Source of the DNA: Akkermansiaceae bacterium
GTDB taxonomy: Bacteria; Verrucomicrobiota; Verrucomicrobiia; Verrucomicrobiales; Akkermansiaceae
Length of the DNA: 64,000 nucleotides
Direction of reading: 5' to 3'
NCBI GenBank assembly: GCA_028822935.1
Contig: JAPKCM010000006.1
Coordinates: 36,242 to 100,241, forward strand
This document shows positions 46,555 through 55,079 of this stretch, piece by piece; the stretch's first letter is position 1; each line of letters begins with the position of its first letter. The position numbers and the translations under genes were made by a program. Under the pieces are notes generated by a model that worked only from the letters and a program-made list of their open reading frames with translations, did no database searches and was not told where the DNA came from.

Positions 46555-46857
46555 TTGCGATTTGGCGCAGAACTCGCTTGGATATCCTCTCGTAGGGCTG
46601 AATTATCTTCTTCCAACTGGCTTCCTAATGTCGAATGGCGCATTCCAGCTGACCGGAGGGTCAATGGCCTGTCAGGTGGAAACAGCGGGATCTTTCTCAT
46701 GGGGAGATATGAAGCGCAGGTTCTCGCTTGTTACGACAACAAAACCTATCCAAAGAAGCACGCGGAACGTGGCCCGATCAGTCTGCAGGATCACAATGAT
46801 CCCATCCAATTCCGCAACATGTGGATCCGTGAGGTCGGCGAATACCACCAACAATAA
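46555..46857 (+). pseudogene. Remnant of a DUF1080 (3-keto-disaccharide hydrolase-like) gene
   Basis: The frame reads ...NSGIFLMGRYEAQVLACYDNKTY, then directly ERGPISLQDHNDPIQFRNMWIREV. These are the two hallmark blocks of secreted DUF1080 jelly-roll proteins, but the ~30-40 residues normally between them are missing, and there is no signal peptide or N-terminal half. It is therefore a deleted, nonfunctional copy. The rest of the 443 nt gap between 46484 and 46926 shows only this and a TATAAT (46884-46889) that could serve the following lipoprotein gene. Confidence 0.65.
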
Positions 46858-46926
46858 TCATCATTCCAAACTGCGCACCGTCTTATAATAGGATTTTGAC
46901 GCCAATCCTCCAATCTCTATACGTCT

Positions 46927-49188
46927 ATGAAATTAAAAGTTATTATTCCGTCCGCTCTTACTTGCGGACTTCTTCTGACCTCTTGTGGTCCGAAAAAAGA
47001 AACTGCCTCTTCAGGCGAAAGCACTACCTCTAAAGAGGTAGCAACAACCATCGACAAGGTGGTCGACGTCGTCACCCCTGACGCCCCTACCACTCTTGAC
47101 AACAAGGTCGCCGAAGTTCCCGAAGTTTCCCTGGAAGATCTTTCCAAAGTGACCGGGTTTGCTCAGCACATCCCGGCTGATGTCGAAGGCTATTTCTCTC
47201 TTCTTGAAGGAAATGATCTCATCGAGCGCGTTCTCGGAAGTGAAATTGCTGGATTGGTCATTGAAACTGCCATGGGCGGAGGCACCCGCGCTGATCTCGA
47301 TCAGATGCTAGAGGGGCCTGAAGCTCAGATGGTGCGCGCCGTGATTGGCGAGGAACTCTTTATCTCCGTGGGCGACACGGCTGGTGATCAGGCTGGAGCC
47401 CTTCTCGATTTCAGTAATAGGAGCAGCCGGGGCCAGGCTAAGTTCATGGTGGAAATGGCTTCTATGGCACTTACTGGACAAGAGCCAGAGATGGGCGATA
47501 TGGGAATGTTCGCCACCATGTTCGGCGACCCCAAGGGGATTATCGATGTGATCGAAAAGGCGACGATGCCACCCATCACGATCGGTTTCAAAGTGAGCGA
47601 TCCGGAGATGCGCGATAACCTTGCCAATATGATTTCTGGTCAGGTTGCCATGGGGATGCAGGCCGAGATGCCCTTTATTGAGGAACTCGCGCTGGAAAAA
47701 GAGGGCGTTCAGCTCAGTGGCTTGACTGTTTCCGGAAAGGAACTGGCCCTTCTCGCGGCCGATGAAAAAGAAGGTATGGCAGAGTTCTTCGGCAGTGAAG
47801 CCGAAGCTGACCGTCTCATTAAAGCGATTGCGAGTAAGAATCTCCACGTCGCGACCGGCGTCTTCGGAAAATACATCCTCGTCTACGCAGGCGGCCGTAT
47901 GAAAGACTTCAAGCTGGCGAAAGACACTGAGTCTTCCTTCCTCGCGGAAAAGGATGCGGAATTCCTGAAGCGTTATGCAGACAAGAAGATCCGCATGGTT
48001 TCCTACGTTGAAAAGGATTCCATCAATGCCATCACTTCCAAGTCGGAGATCCTCTCTGCATCCCTTCTGGGATTGAAGAACGGTCTGGAAGAATCTGAAG
48101 CCTTTGGCGATACTCGTGACATCCAAGCTCTTCTGGTTCACGCCTCCAAGACGGAAGATGCTCTCATGAAGATGGGTACTTACGAAGCATCCGGATCGGT
48201 GGGATTCATTGAAGAAGGATTCAAGATTGAAAGCCACGGTGGTTCTTCTCTTCCGCATCTTGACTTGGAATCTTCTCACCAGTTTTCCTCCTTGGGCGAT
48301 GACAGCGACGTCGTTCTTTTTGCCAATTCTGCCAGTGATCCGGACTTCTCCGGGAAACTGCTCGATTACATCAACACCTTGGGTGAGTCGGCTTACATGC
48401 TTGCCAAGCAAGTGAGTCAGCTGACATTCGACGATAACGATTTTGAGGAATTCAAAGAAGGCTTCGGCATGTTCGACCAGTTGGCAGGTCAGGAGCTCGC
48501 CAATGTCTGGGGAGCCCTCGCTGAAGACTTCAATGCTGGAACTGGAACTGAGTCCGCGCTTGTGATCGATCTCAAGGGAACCCTTCCAAAGGTCCCTGGA
48601 GTGCCTTCGGAGGTCATTGAAAAGGGACGCATCCCTCGCCTTGCTCTCATCATGCCCGTCACTGATCGTGAAAAAATTGGTGAGGCTTGGGAGAGTGGAA
48701 ATGCTGCCGTCACCAAGCTTCTGGCCAATGCTGCGGAAGCCGGACTCTTTGAGGTCCCGATGCAGGAGCCAATCAAATCGAGCGAGGATGGTGTGGCCAC
48801 CTATTTCTTCTCCATCCCGACAATCACAAGCGATGCCAATCCGAACGTTACGGTGAGTGATGACTTCTTCATCGCTTCCACTTCGCCCAAATTTAATGGC
48901 GAGTTGACCACTGCCATCAAATCCGGAACTAAGATCGACCGCAAAGGATCCTATATGAAGGTCAACTTCAAGACCCTGCAGGAATTTACCAGCTACTGGG
49001 TCAACTTCGTGAAGGAAAATCCTGACGCTCTTTTTGAGGATAACGAAACTCAAAAAGAAGACTTCATGGCGAACCTTCCCATGATTGAGAAGGCCATGGT
49101 GGCCTTCGGTGAGATCGATAGCCTCACCGCTCACACCCGCCGTGAAGGCGGAGAGACTCGTCGCTCGGTTCACTTCAAGACGAAGTAA
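46927..49188 (+). CDS. Large lipoprotein of unknown function
   Basis: A 753-residue protein with lipoprotein signal MKLKVIIPSALTCGLLLTSC and a Ser/Thr/Glu-rich linker (about 21-60). The body is mostly acidic with patterns such as FAQHIPADVEGYFSLLEGNDL, DLFASTSPKFNGELTTAIK-like repeats and several FANSASD-type loops; it recalls DUF3352-like secreted proteins but I cannot assign it with confidence. No catalytic motif is seen. It is likely anchored in the periplasm or outer membrane. A near-consensus promoter element TATAAT lies 38 nt upstream. A strong terminator follows at 49208-49240, directly before the VWA gene. Confidence 0.8.
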   Translation: MKLKVIIPSALTCGLLLTSCGPKKETASSGESTTSKEVATTIDKVVDVVTPDAPTTLDNKVAEVPEVSLEDLSKVTGFAQHIPADVEGYFSLLEGNDLIERVLGSEIAGLVIETAMGGGTRADLDQMLEGPEAQMVRAVIGEELFISVGDTAGDQAGALLDFSNRSSRGQAKFMVEMASMALTGQEPEMGDMGMFATMFGDPKGIIDVIEKATMPPITIGFKVSDPEMRDNLANMISGQVAMGMQAEMPFIEELALEKEGVQLSGLTVSGKELALLAADEKEGMAEFFGSEAEADRLIKAIASKNLHVATGVFGKYILVYAGGRMKDFKLAKDTESSFLAEKDAEFLKRYADKKIRMVSYVEKDSINAITSKSEILSASLLGLKNGLEESEAFGDTRDIQALLVHASKTEDALMKMGTYEASGSVGFIEEGFKIESHGGSSLPHLDLESSHQFSSLGDDSDVVLFANSASDPDFSGKLLDYINTLGESAYMLAKQVSQLTFDDNDFEEFKEGFGMFDQLAGQELANVWGALAEDFNAGTGTESALVIDLKGTLPKVPGVPSEVIEKGRIPRLALIMPVTDREKIGEAWESGNAAVTKLLANAAEAGLFEVPMQEPIKSSEDGVATYFFSIPTITSDANPNVTVSDDFFIASTSPKFNGELTTAIKSGTKIDRKGSYMKVNFKTLQEFTSYWVNFVKENPDALFEDNETQKEDFMANLPMIEKAMVAFGEIDSLTAHTRREGGETRRSVHFKTK

Positions 49189-49207
49189 GCGGAACGTCGC
49201 ACTTTCA

Positions 49208-49240
49208 AATCCCGGTGGCTTTGGTCACGGGGATTTTTTT
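49208..49240 (+). terminator. Rho-independent terminator abutting the next start codon
   Basis: AATCCC/GGGGATT with inner GTG/CAC and one G-G mismatch, followed by seven T at 49234-49240. The next ATG starts at 49241, the base after the T run. Confidence 0.75.
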
Positions 49241-50446
49241 ATGTCGTTGGTGAAGGAGTTGGATTCATTTCCTTGTCGATTGAATAGCCTTCAGCTCAAT
49301 GACGTGCGAAGGGACGAGGAAACTGCTCGCCAGCGCTTTATGAGAAGCGTAGCTTTACGACGGAGTATGAAAGAACTCTTTGTAACCGAAACCGATGATG
49401 AACGGCTGAAGGCGACCGCAAATGCTGTCGACAATGCGCTGGAACAGCAGCGGAGGAAGGAGAGTATTCAGTCGGCTGTCACCGCGCTCTTCGGCGTGGC
49501 CTTCGTGGTCGCGATTTTGGCTTTGATCGCGATGATTCCGACGTCCAAGGACATTCCCGTCATCTTTGCCTACAGTGCGCCCGCAGAAGAAGAGCCACCC
49601 AAGCTTGATAAGAAAGAGCTGACAAATAATTTGCAGCCCCGTCCGCCGGGAGCGAGCTCTTCGATGGCCCGGGTGATTGCTTCCACGACCGCCACTGCGG
49701 TATCGGTGCCCATTCCAGAAACGGCAGTGCCGGATGCCATGATCGGGATGAAAGAAGACTTCGGTGATGGATTTGGATCTGGTGATGGCGACGGAAGCGG
49801 AGGTGGAGGTGCGACCTTCTTCGGCGGTCGTATGAAGGGAAAGCGGATCGCCTTCGTGGTCGATTTTTCCCAGTCGATGGAGCTCAGCGCCGAAAAAGGA
49901 GGGAGCAGAATTTCAGCTCTAAAAAAGGAGCTGGAGAAATCGATCAACGAACTCGGCAAGGGAATGCAAGTGACCGTGATCTTTTTCTCAAATACCGGCT
50001 GGACCATCGAAACCAAGGCGCCCAATCAAAATGACAAGGGCTGGAATGGTTTGGGTAAGACTCCGGTGGTGCCTTGGTATCCTGCGACTCCCAAGGTGAA
50101 GCAGCAGATGATCTCCGATATCAAGGCAATGCCAGCGGCGGGAGGAACAGTGTGGTATCCCGGGCTCAAAATGGCGCTGGGTATGAATCCGGCACCCAAC
50201 GGCGTGTTCCTTCTTTCCGATGGATCTCCGCGCGACGGAGATATGGTGCTCGATGAACTGAAGGAGATTAATCCCAGTCACGTGCCGATCAGCACGGTTG
50301 CCTTTGAGCTACCCGGCACACCAGCAGCACAGCTTCTTGAAATCTCCGAGAAGACCGGCGGAAAATTCAATATGGTTTACAAAGGGAGACGCTACAGCGG
50401 CGGAGCTGCCGAGCGCTTTACCAACGTGAAATACGACGAAGATTAA
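49241..50446 (+). CDS. Membrane-anchored von Willebrand factor A domain protein
   Basis: About 401 residues from ATG 49241, though internal ATGs at 49340 or 49367 are possible starts because 49241 touches a terminator. A cytosolic N-terminal helix region is followed by one membrane helix (ALFGVAFVVAILALIAMIP, ~92-110), a Pro/Ser linker and a Gly-rich spacer. The VWA domain begins KRIAFVVDFSQSMEL with a DxSxS MIDAS metal site, continues VTVIFFSNTGW and a MIDAS Thr in AGGTVWYPGL, and has LLSDGSPRDGD. Family members bind proteins through the metal site. It faces the periplasm. Partner unknown. Confidence 0.82.
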   Translation: MSLVKELDSFPCRLNSLQLNDVRRDEETARQRFMRSVALRRSMKELFVTETDDERLKATANAVDNALEQQRRKESIQSAVTALFGVAFVVAILALIAMIPTSKDIPVIFAYSAPAEEEPPKLDKKELTNNLQPRPPGASSSMARVIASTTATAVSVPIPETAVPDAMIGMKEDFGDGFGSGDGDGSGGGGATFFGGRMKGKRIAFVVDFSQSMELSAEKGGSRISALKKELEKSINELGKGMQVTVIFFSNTGWTIETKAPNQNDKGWNGLGKTPVVPWYPATPKVKQQMISDIKAMPAAGGTVWYPGLKMALGMNPAPNGVFLLSDGSPRDGDMVLDELKEINPSHVPISTVAFELPGTPAAQLLEISEKTGGKFNMVYKGRRYSGGAAERFTNVKYDED

Positions 50447-50452
50447 CTTCGT

Positions 50453-51226
50453 CTATCTCTGCTGAGCCTTCGCTTGAGGCAGGAAGTCCTGAAGAGCCTT
50501 GATGCGGGTCGCGCTGACCGGGTGGGTGCTGAGGAATTCAGGGGTGCCACCATTTCCCTGAGCGGCCATGCGTTTCCAGAGCTCGACCGCTGCTTCCGGA
50601 TTATAGCCGGCACGAGCCATGAAAATGGTGCCGACTTTATCTGCTTCCAGTTCTTGTTGACGGGAAAAGGTGAGGCCGAAGGCGATGTTTCCTACTTTGG
50701 GGGCGAGCTGGCCAAGGCTGCTATCCTGACCAAGAATGGCACCGATGAGGGCGGCACCAGTGGCGATGGTTTGGTTGTTCTGGATGCGGGCTTGGGCGTG
50801 ATTGGAGGTCACGTGCGCCATCTCATGGGCGAGGACTGCGGCGAGCTGGCCGTCGGTCACTGCGACTTTTAAAAGGCCAGTATTCACGCCCACTTTTCCA
50901 CCGGGAACAGCGAAGGCATTGGCGCTAGGGTCATTGAAAACTTCGAATTCCCAGCGGGTTCCTGGAAGGTTGACGACTGGCTTGAGGCGGGAGGCCACGC
51001 GATTGACACGAGCGCGTGCATAGGAGTCGGCGGAGATTGGTGTTTTTCGCCGATGCTGATTGAAGGCGTCGCGGCCCGCTTTCTGGATGCTGGCCGAGGA
51101 GGGGGCCATGGCCACGGCTCCGGTTTGGGAGTTAAAGGCGGTGGGTGCGGCGCAGCTGATGATGGCGACGGGTAGGAAGATCGAGATGGATTTTGGGGAG
51201 AGATATCTTTTCAGAATCGACTTCAT
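50453..51226 (-). CDS. M48-family metalloprotease lipoprotein (YcaL/BepA-like)
   Basis: A 257-residue secreted protein with a lipoprotein signal ending in IISC. It has the zinc site HEMAHVTSNH (HExxH) and the downstream Glu in RQQELEADKVG, the M48 peptidase arrangement, plus NAFAVPGGKVGVNTGLL and the C-terminal EFLSTHPVSATRIKAL. Related proteins YcaL and BepA control outer-membrane protein assembly. The N-terminal disordered segment is probably a linker. It is convergent with the VWA gene, whose stop is 6 nt away. Confidence 0.92.
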   Translation of the reverse strand: MKSILKRYLSPKSISIFLPVAIISCAAPTAFNSQTGAVAMAPSSASIQKAGRDAFNQHRRKTPISADSYARARVNRVASRLKPVVNLPGTRWEFEVFNDPSANAFAVPGGKVGVNTGLLKVAVTDGQLAAVLAHEMAHVTSNHAQARIQNNQTIATGAALIGAILGQDSSLGQLAPKVGNIAFGLTFSRQQELEADKVGTIFMARAGYNPEAAVELWKRMAAQGNGGTPEFLSTHPVSATRIKALQDFLPQAKAQQR

Positions 51227-51299
51227 ACCGTGAGTTTAACATCTAGCGTAAATATCTCCACCGAGAATTCCCTATTCAGTCCGCTTCCCGCAGTATTGA

Positions 51300-51893
51300 A
51301 TGAGGCCGCACGTGAATCTTCCTAATTCCATCACTCTGGGACGACTTGTGCTGACCGGAGTCTTCATCATTTCGGCCAGCATCGGTGGCTTGGCGGCTCA
51401 TATTGTTGCCTTGGTGAGTTTTGTCTTGGCGACGATTTCAGATTGGCTCGATGGCTACCTTGCTCGGAAGCTCAACTTGGTAACCTCGCTTGGTAAGCTT
51501 CTTGATCCGCTGGCAGACAAAATTTTGGTGGCTGCTGCTTTCGTCTACCTCTCCGCCCGGGGGCTCTGTCCAGTCTGGGTGACTTCCGTCATTATCGGTC
51601 GCGAGTTTCTCGTGACCGGTCTCCGTCAAATTGCGATCGAGAAGGGTGTGATCATCGCAGCTGATAACCTGGGTAAGTGGAAGACGACTTTCCAGTTGGC
51701 CTTCGGGATCACCTGCATGGTGTGGCTGATTTTTGATCAGACCTCGCCTCATACCGGCTTGGGTTGGTTGCTGCATTGGCTTTCGAATCCGGACCATTTC
51801 CTCTTTCAAACCTTCCTCTGGGGAGCTCTCGCACTGACCTTGCTATCGGGCGTGAATTACCTGAGAAAATCTCGAGCCCTTTTCCTTGATTGA
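51300..51893 (+). CDS. pgsA: CDP-diacylglycerol-glycerol-3-phosphate 3-phosphatidyltransferase
   Basis: A 197-residue inner-membrane enzyme that makes phosphatidylglycerol phosphate. The CDP-alcohol phosphotransferase motif is complete: DGYLARKLNLVTSLGKLLDPLADK (D-G-x2-A-R-x8-G-x3-D-x3-D, quoted for its ligands). Several hydrophobic helices flank it. NLPNSITLGR is the typical N-terminus; ATG 51300 or the GTG 12 nt later may be the start. nagA begins in its stop codon (TGATG), so the two are translationally coupled. Confidence 0.93.
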   Translation: MRPHVNLPNSITLGRLVLTGVFIISASIGGLAAHIVALVSFVLATISDWLDGYLARKLNLVTSLGKLLDPLADKILVAAAFVYLSARGLCPVWVTSVIIGREFLVTGLRQIAIEKGVIIAADNLGKWKTTFQLAFGITCMVWLIFDQTSPHTGLGWLLHWLSNPDHFLFQTFLWGALALTLLSGVNYLRKSRALFLD

Positions 51894-53026
51894 TGATTTT
51901 TAAGAACGCTCATCTTGTCTCGCCTGGTTTTGAAATCACCGAAGGATTTTTACAGGTTGAGAATGGTATCATTCTAGCTATCGGGCTCGAATCCGAAGCT
52001 CCTGAAAGCGGTGAAGTGATTGATCTGGAAGGCCGTCGGCTTCTGCCGGGCTTTATCGATATTCACTGCCATGGTGCGGATGGCGCGGATGTCTGCGATG
52101 CCTCAGTCAAAGGGCTTCAGCACATCGCCGAGACCAAACTCAAGGAAGGGGTGACGACTTGGCTGCCGACGACCTTGACGCAGCCTACTGAGAAGCTTGT
52201 TGACGTCGTGAAGACGATCGCAGAGTGGGCTCCGGGTGCGCCGTTATCGGTTCCCGGATGTCACTTGGAAGGTCCCTATATCAATCGAAAAAAAGCGGGT
52301 GCGCAAAATCCTGAATTTACCCGTTTGCCAGATCCACTGGAGCTGAGGGAGCTGCATGATATTTTTCCCGCGATGATTCTTTCTTTAGCTCCGGAATTAC
52401 CGGGAGGTCTGGAGATCATCCGTGAGGCAAGAGCTTTGGGAATCACGGCTTCGGCAGCGCACAGTGATGCGGACTTTTCAACCATCAGTGACGCGATCGG
52501 CTTCGGGCTGACTCATTTGACTCACTTTGGAAATGCCATGACCGGACTTCACCATCGGGAGATCGGCATGGTGGGAGCAGGTCTTTTCGAAGAGAGCCTC
52601 ATGCTGGAAATCATCGCCGATGGGGTACACCTCTGCGACGACATGCTAAGTTTGCTTTTAAAATTGGTGCCCATCGATCGCCTCATGCTCATCACTGACT
52701 CGGTGGCGGCATCGTGGCAGAAAGATGGGGAGACAAGTTTGGGTGGTCTTGATGTCATCATCAAAGACGGCCAAGCACGGCTGAAGAGCAATGGCTCCTT
52801 GGCAGGCTCTACCCTGCACGCGAATCACGGATTAAGGCGCCTCGCCGGACTCTACGAAGGTCCGCTGAGCGAGATCGTGGCAGCAAGTGCCGCGAACCAA
52901 GCACGCTCACTGGGGATGCGGGATCGAGGTCATCTTGAAGTGGGAAAGCGCGCGGACCTCGTGGTGCTCGATGATGAATTTGAGGTGTTTCAGACTTTTG
53001 TGATGGGAGTTACCACGGGAGTTTAA
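51893..53026 (+). CDS. nagA: N-acetylglucosamine-6-phosphate deacetylase
   Basis: A 377-residue amidohydrolase that removes acetate from GlcNAc-6-phosphate, feeding cell-wall or chitin sugars to glycolysis. DIHCHGADG (metal His pair), GCHLEGPYINRKKAGAQ (metal Glu and substrate loop), ASAAHSDAD, THFGNAMTGLHHREIG and the catalytic Asp in LITDSVAA are all present. ATG 51893 shares its A with the pgsA TGA stop. The last ~50 residues form the usual outer beta sandwich (GKRADLVVLDDEFEV). Confidence 0.94.
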   Translation: MIFKNAHLVSPGFEITEGFLQVENGIILAIGLESEAPESGEVIDLEGRRLLPGFIDIHCHGADGADVCDASVKGLQHIAETKLKEGVTTWLPTTLTQPTEKLVDVVKTIAEWAPGAPLSVPGCHLEGPYINRKKAGAQNPEFTRLPDPLELRELHDIFPAMILSLAPELPGGLEIIREARALGITASAAHSDADFSTISDAIGFGLTHLTHFGNAMTGLHHREIGMVGAGLFEESLMLEIIADGVHLCDDMLSLLLKLVPIDRLMLITDSVAASWQKDGETSLGGLDVIIKDGQARLKSNGSLAGSTLHANHGLRRLAGLYEGPLSEIVAASAANQARSLGMRDRGHLEVGKRADLVVLDDEFEVFQTFVMGVTTGV

Positions 53027-53329
53027 GAGTGATGGTTTCTGCTTGGGCGCTGAGGACTTCGTAGTTGCCCTCGGGGGTCTTTCCTCTGGAGAAGAATACG
53101 GTTTCTCCTGGAGTGCGGGTCATCTGCACCAAAGCGATGGTGGGCTGGGGCTTATACCAAGTAGTGTTTCAAAAGCGTCCGGCTCTTGATTCCAACGCGC
53201 AGCGCTATTTTCTAACTATTTAAAAACATCATTCGTCTCTTTTGAAATGCGGCTTCAGGGCAAAATTAAAGCGGCCTCTCGGCCGCTTTAAGGAGAACTT
53301 GTCAGACAAGTAGTGAGGGGCCGATTTTA
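53027..53329. other. Intergenic gap with an antisense protein fragment
   Basis: These 303 nt hold no complete gene. On the minus strand a frame from about 53170 to a TAA at 53010-53012 reads TWYKPQPTIALVQMTRTPGE, then TVFFSRGKTPEGNYEVLSAQ, a protein-like tail without a start, bounded upstream by an in-frame TGA. It could be the end of a lost gene. The prepilin terminator is at 53266-53291. Confidence 0.35.
53266..53291 (-). terminator. Rho-independent terminator of the prepilin-like gene
   Basis: TTAAAGCGGCC (53266-53276) pairs perfectly with GGCCGCTTTAA (53281-53291) over a TCTC loop, about 40 nt past the stop on the minus strand. Confidence 0.75.
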
Positions 53330-54097
53330 TTACGGAGCGTTGTTGTAATTTTTTTCGTCAGGCGTGGTCAGAAATTCGAAAACAGAAGGCTTCTTGATGA
53401 TGGTGTTCGGATACGAGCGAACTGAACCGTCGACCATGCACACGTAGGCCTTTTTTTTGTAGTTTCCTTGGGGCGCAGAAGAAATTCCATCGAAATACCA
53501 GCCGGCGCCGGCATGGTCGTCATCAGACTCGGCGAACCAGATTGTGTTGGTTGCGTCCTTTAGTTGGGAGGCGCGGATGACGAAGGCATCTTCTGATTCG
53601 CCACCTGCTCCGGCGTCATCACCGAGGAAGCCATTGTAGGCGAATCCACCGTGACTGTCCTTGGTTGTGTTACCAAGAGAGCGGAATTTTGAACGATCTC
53701 CGCCTAGTTTGTGCTTGGAGAGGGGGTTCTGGAAGACGGTTTCCTTGTAAGGTTCCTTCCACTCGTATTGAGAACCTTCACGCACGGCGATGCTCAACTT
53801 CTCAGCCGCAAGGTCCCACCAGATGAAGCTGGCACCCTGTTCATCATCAATGTTGCCTGCATACGGTGGATAGGAGCCGGGATTGTGGTTGCCGGTATCG
53901 ATTCCTTCTTCCCTGAGGGAAATAAGCGCGGTGTGAATGTTCTTCATGTTGTTGGTGAGCTTGGCCGCCTTGGCTGCTTTGATGGCGGTTTTGGTTCCCA
54001 TGAAGATGAGGCTGGCGAGGGTCGCGAGAATCGCGATGACGACGAGGAGTTCGATCAGGGTAAAGCCCTTGGAGCGGCGAGAAGTAGAGATGGTCAT
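53330..54097 (-). CDS. Type II/IV-like prepilin family secreted protein
   Basis: A 255-residue protein with the class III signal RRSKGFTLIELLVVIAILATL, in which prepilin peptidase would cut after the Gly. Such proteins with long C-terminal heads are abundant in Planctomycetes and Verrucomicrobia and are related to type II secretion pseudopilins. The head includes GSYPPYAGNIDD, NTIWFAESDDDHAGAG and MVDGSVRSYPN, the last resembling the DUF1559 closing block where a metal or disulfide loop sits. Partner genes for pilus assembly are not in this window. Confidence 0.88.
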   Translation of the reverse strand: MTISTSRRSKGFTLIELLVVIAILATLASLIFMGTKTAIKAAKAAKLTNNMKNIHTALISLREEGIDTGNHNPGSYPPYAGNIDDEQGASFIWWDLAAEKLSIAVREGSQYEWKEPYKETVFQNPLSKHKLGGDRSKFRSLGNTTKDSHGGFAYNGFLGDDAGAGGESEDAFVIRASQLKDATNTIWFAESDDDHAGAGWYFDGISSAPQGNYKKKAYVCMVDGSVRSYPNTIIKKPSVFEFLTTPDEKNYNNAP

Positions 54098-54408
54098 GAC
54101 GTTTGAGTGAGCTTGGAGAGATCGGGACGAGGTGTGAAGGTTTAATACTGAGAATTAAAGCTAACTTGTAAAACGGATGATCTCGAATCTGTTCCTGTAT
54201 AGGAATGGTGTTATCGCAGGCACCCTAAATGTCGTTTGTTCCAAAAAGGTCATTTAGTGTTAGTCGCGGAGTGGCCTTTTGGCTTCACTGCGAAGGATCA
54301 TCGTATGGCCTGTCGAGAGCTCTGCTGGCAGACCTCGCAGAGGAATCTTTTTTCTGTCCTCGAATTATTGCGAGGCCCTGCCGATAGTGACTTCTTTCCC
54401 CCCGCAAC

Positions 54409-55074
54409 ATGCATTCGAGCACGGTCGAGAACTATCTTAAAACCATTTGGGGCCTTCAGCAGCGGTCGCCGGACAGTCCCCTCGTGCCGATCGGTCGAGT
54501 TGCTGAGAAGCTTTCGGTGACTCCTGGAACAGCCACGACGATGATGAATCAACTCCTTAAGCAGGAGCTCGTCGATTACATCCCGCGGAAAGGGGTGTCG
54601 CTCAATGTCGCCGGTCGCAAGGCGGCCCTGCAAGTGCTTCGGCGCCATCGGCTGGTGGAAAGCTTTCTCGTGGAGATCATGAAGCTTGATTGGGCCGAGG
54701 TCCATGAAGAGGCCGAAGTTCTGGAGCACGTCATTTCCGAGCGTCTTCTCACACGTATGGACCAAATGCTGGGGCATCCCACCCACGATCCTCATGGCGC
54801 TCCCATACCTACGAGCGAAGGTGAGGTGCCGAGCCAATCCACTCAGACCCTCGCCGAATGCAGCCCGGGAGATTACACTCTGACTCGGGTGCGGGAGAAC
54901 CGTCCGGATTTTCTCCAGTGGCTCGCTCAGCTGGGGCTTAAGCCTGGAACCTTTCTCAGACTGATCGCCAGGGATTCGTTCGCAGACACGCTTACGCTTA
55001 TGGTTGCAGAAGGCCCGGATCAGGTCCAGATTTCATTGTCGGCGGCGAAATCACTTCTTGTTGTCCCGGCGTGA
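54409..55074 (+). CDS. DtxR/MntR-family metal-dependent regulator
   Basis: A 221-residue transcription factor. An N-terminal winged helix (VENYLKTIWGLQQR, IGRVAEKLSVTPGTATTMMNQLLKQELVDY) is followed by a dimerisation region with metal-site residues (RRHRLVESFLVEIMKLDWAEVHEEAEVLEHVIS and GHPTHDPHGAPIP, in two segments) and a C-terminal FeoA/SH3-like domain (LTRVRENRPDFLQWLAQLGLKPGTF onward). Such proteins repress iron or manganese uptake genes when metal is bound. Its stop is only 5 nt before the seleno-thioredoxin ATG, suggesting one operon linking metal sensing and thiol redox. Confidence 0.93.
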   Translation: MHSSTVENYLKTIWGLQQRSPDSPLVPIGRVAEKLSVTPGTATTMMNQLLKQELVDYIPRKGVSLNVAGRKAALQVLRRHRLVESFLVEIMKLDWAEVHEEAEVLEHVISERLLTRMDQMLGHPTHDPHGAPIPTSEGEVPSQSTQTLAECSPGDYTLTRVRENRPDFLQWLAQLGLKPGTFLRLIARDSFADTLTLMVAEGPDQVQISLSAAKSLLVVPA

Positions 55075-55079
55075 CGCTT

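Noticed and set aside
47308..49173. 621-residue minus-strand ORF opposite the large lipoprotein
   Set aside because: It is the complement of a gene with a clear lipoprotein signal. Its Phe/His-rich composition is typical of a shadow frame.
53010..53170. Protein-like minus-strand tail overlapping the nagA end
   Set aside because: There is no start and an in-frame TGA lies just upstream at a place that is not a Cys position of any recognised motif, so it is listed only in the gap description, not as a selenoprotein or gene.
54230..54388. 52-codon ORF upstream of the DtxR-like gene
   Set aside because: No recognisable motif or ribosome-binding site, and another frame of the same stretch is equally open. 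Not supported as a gene.
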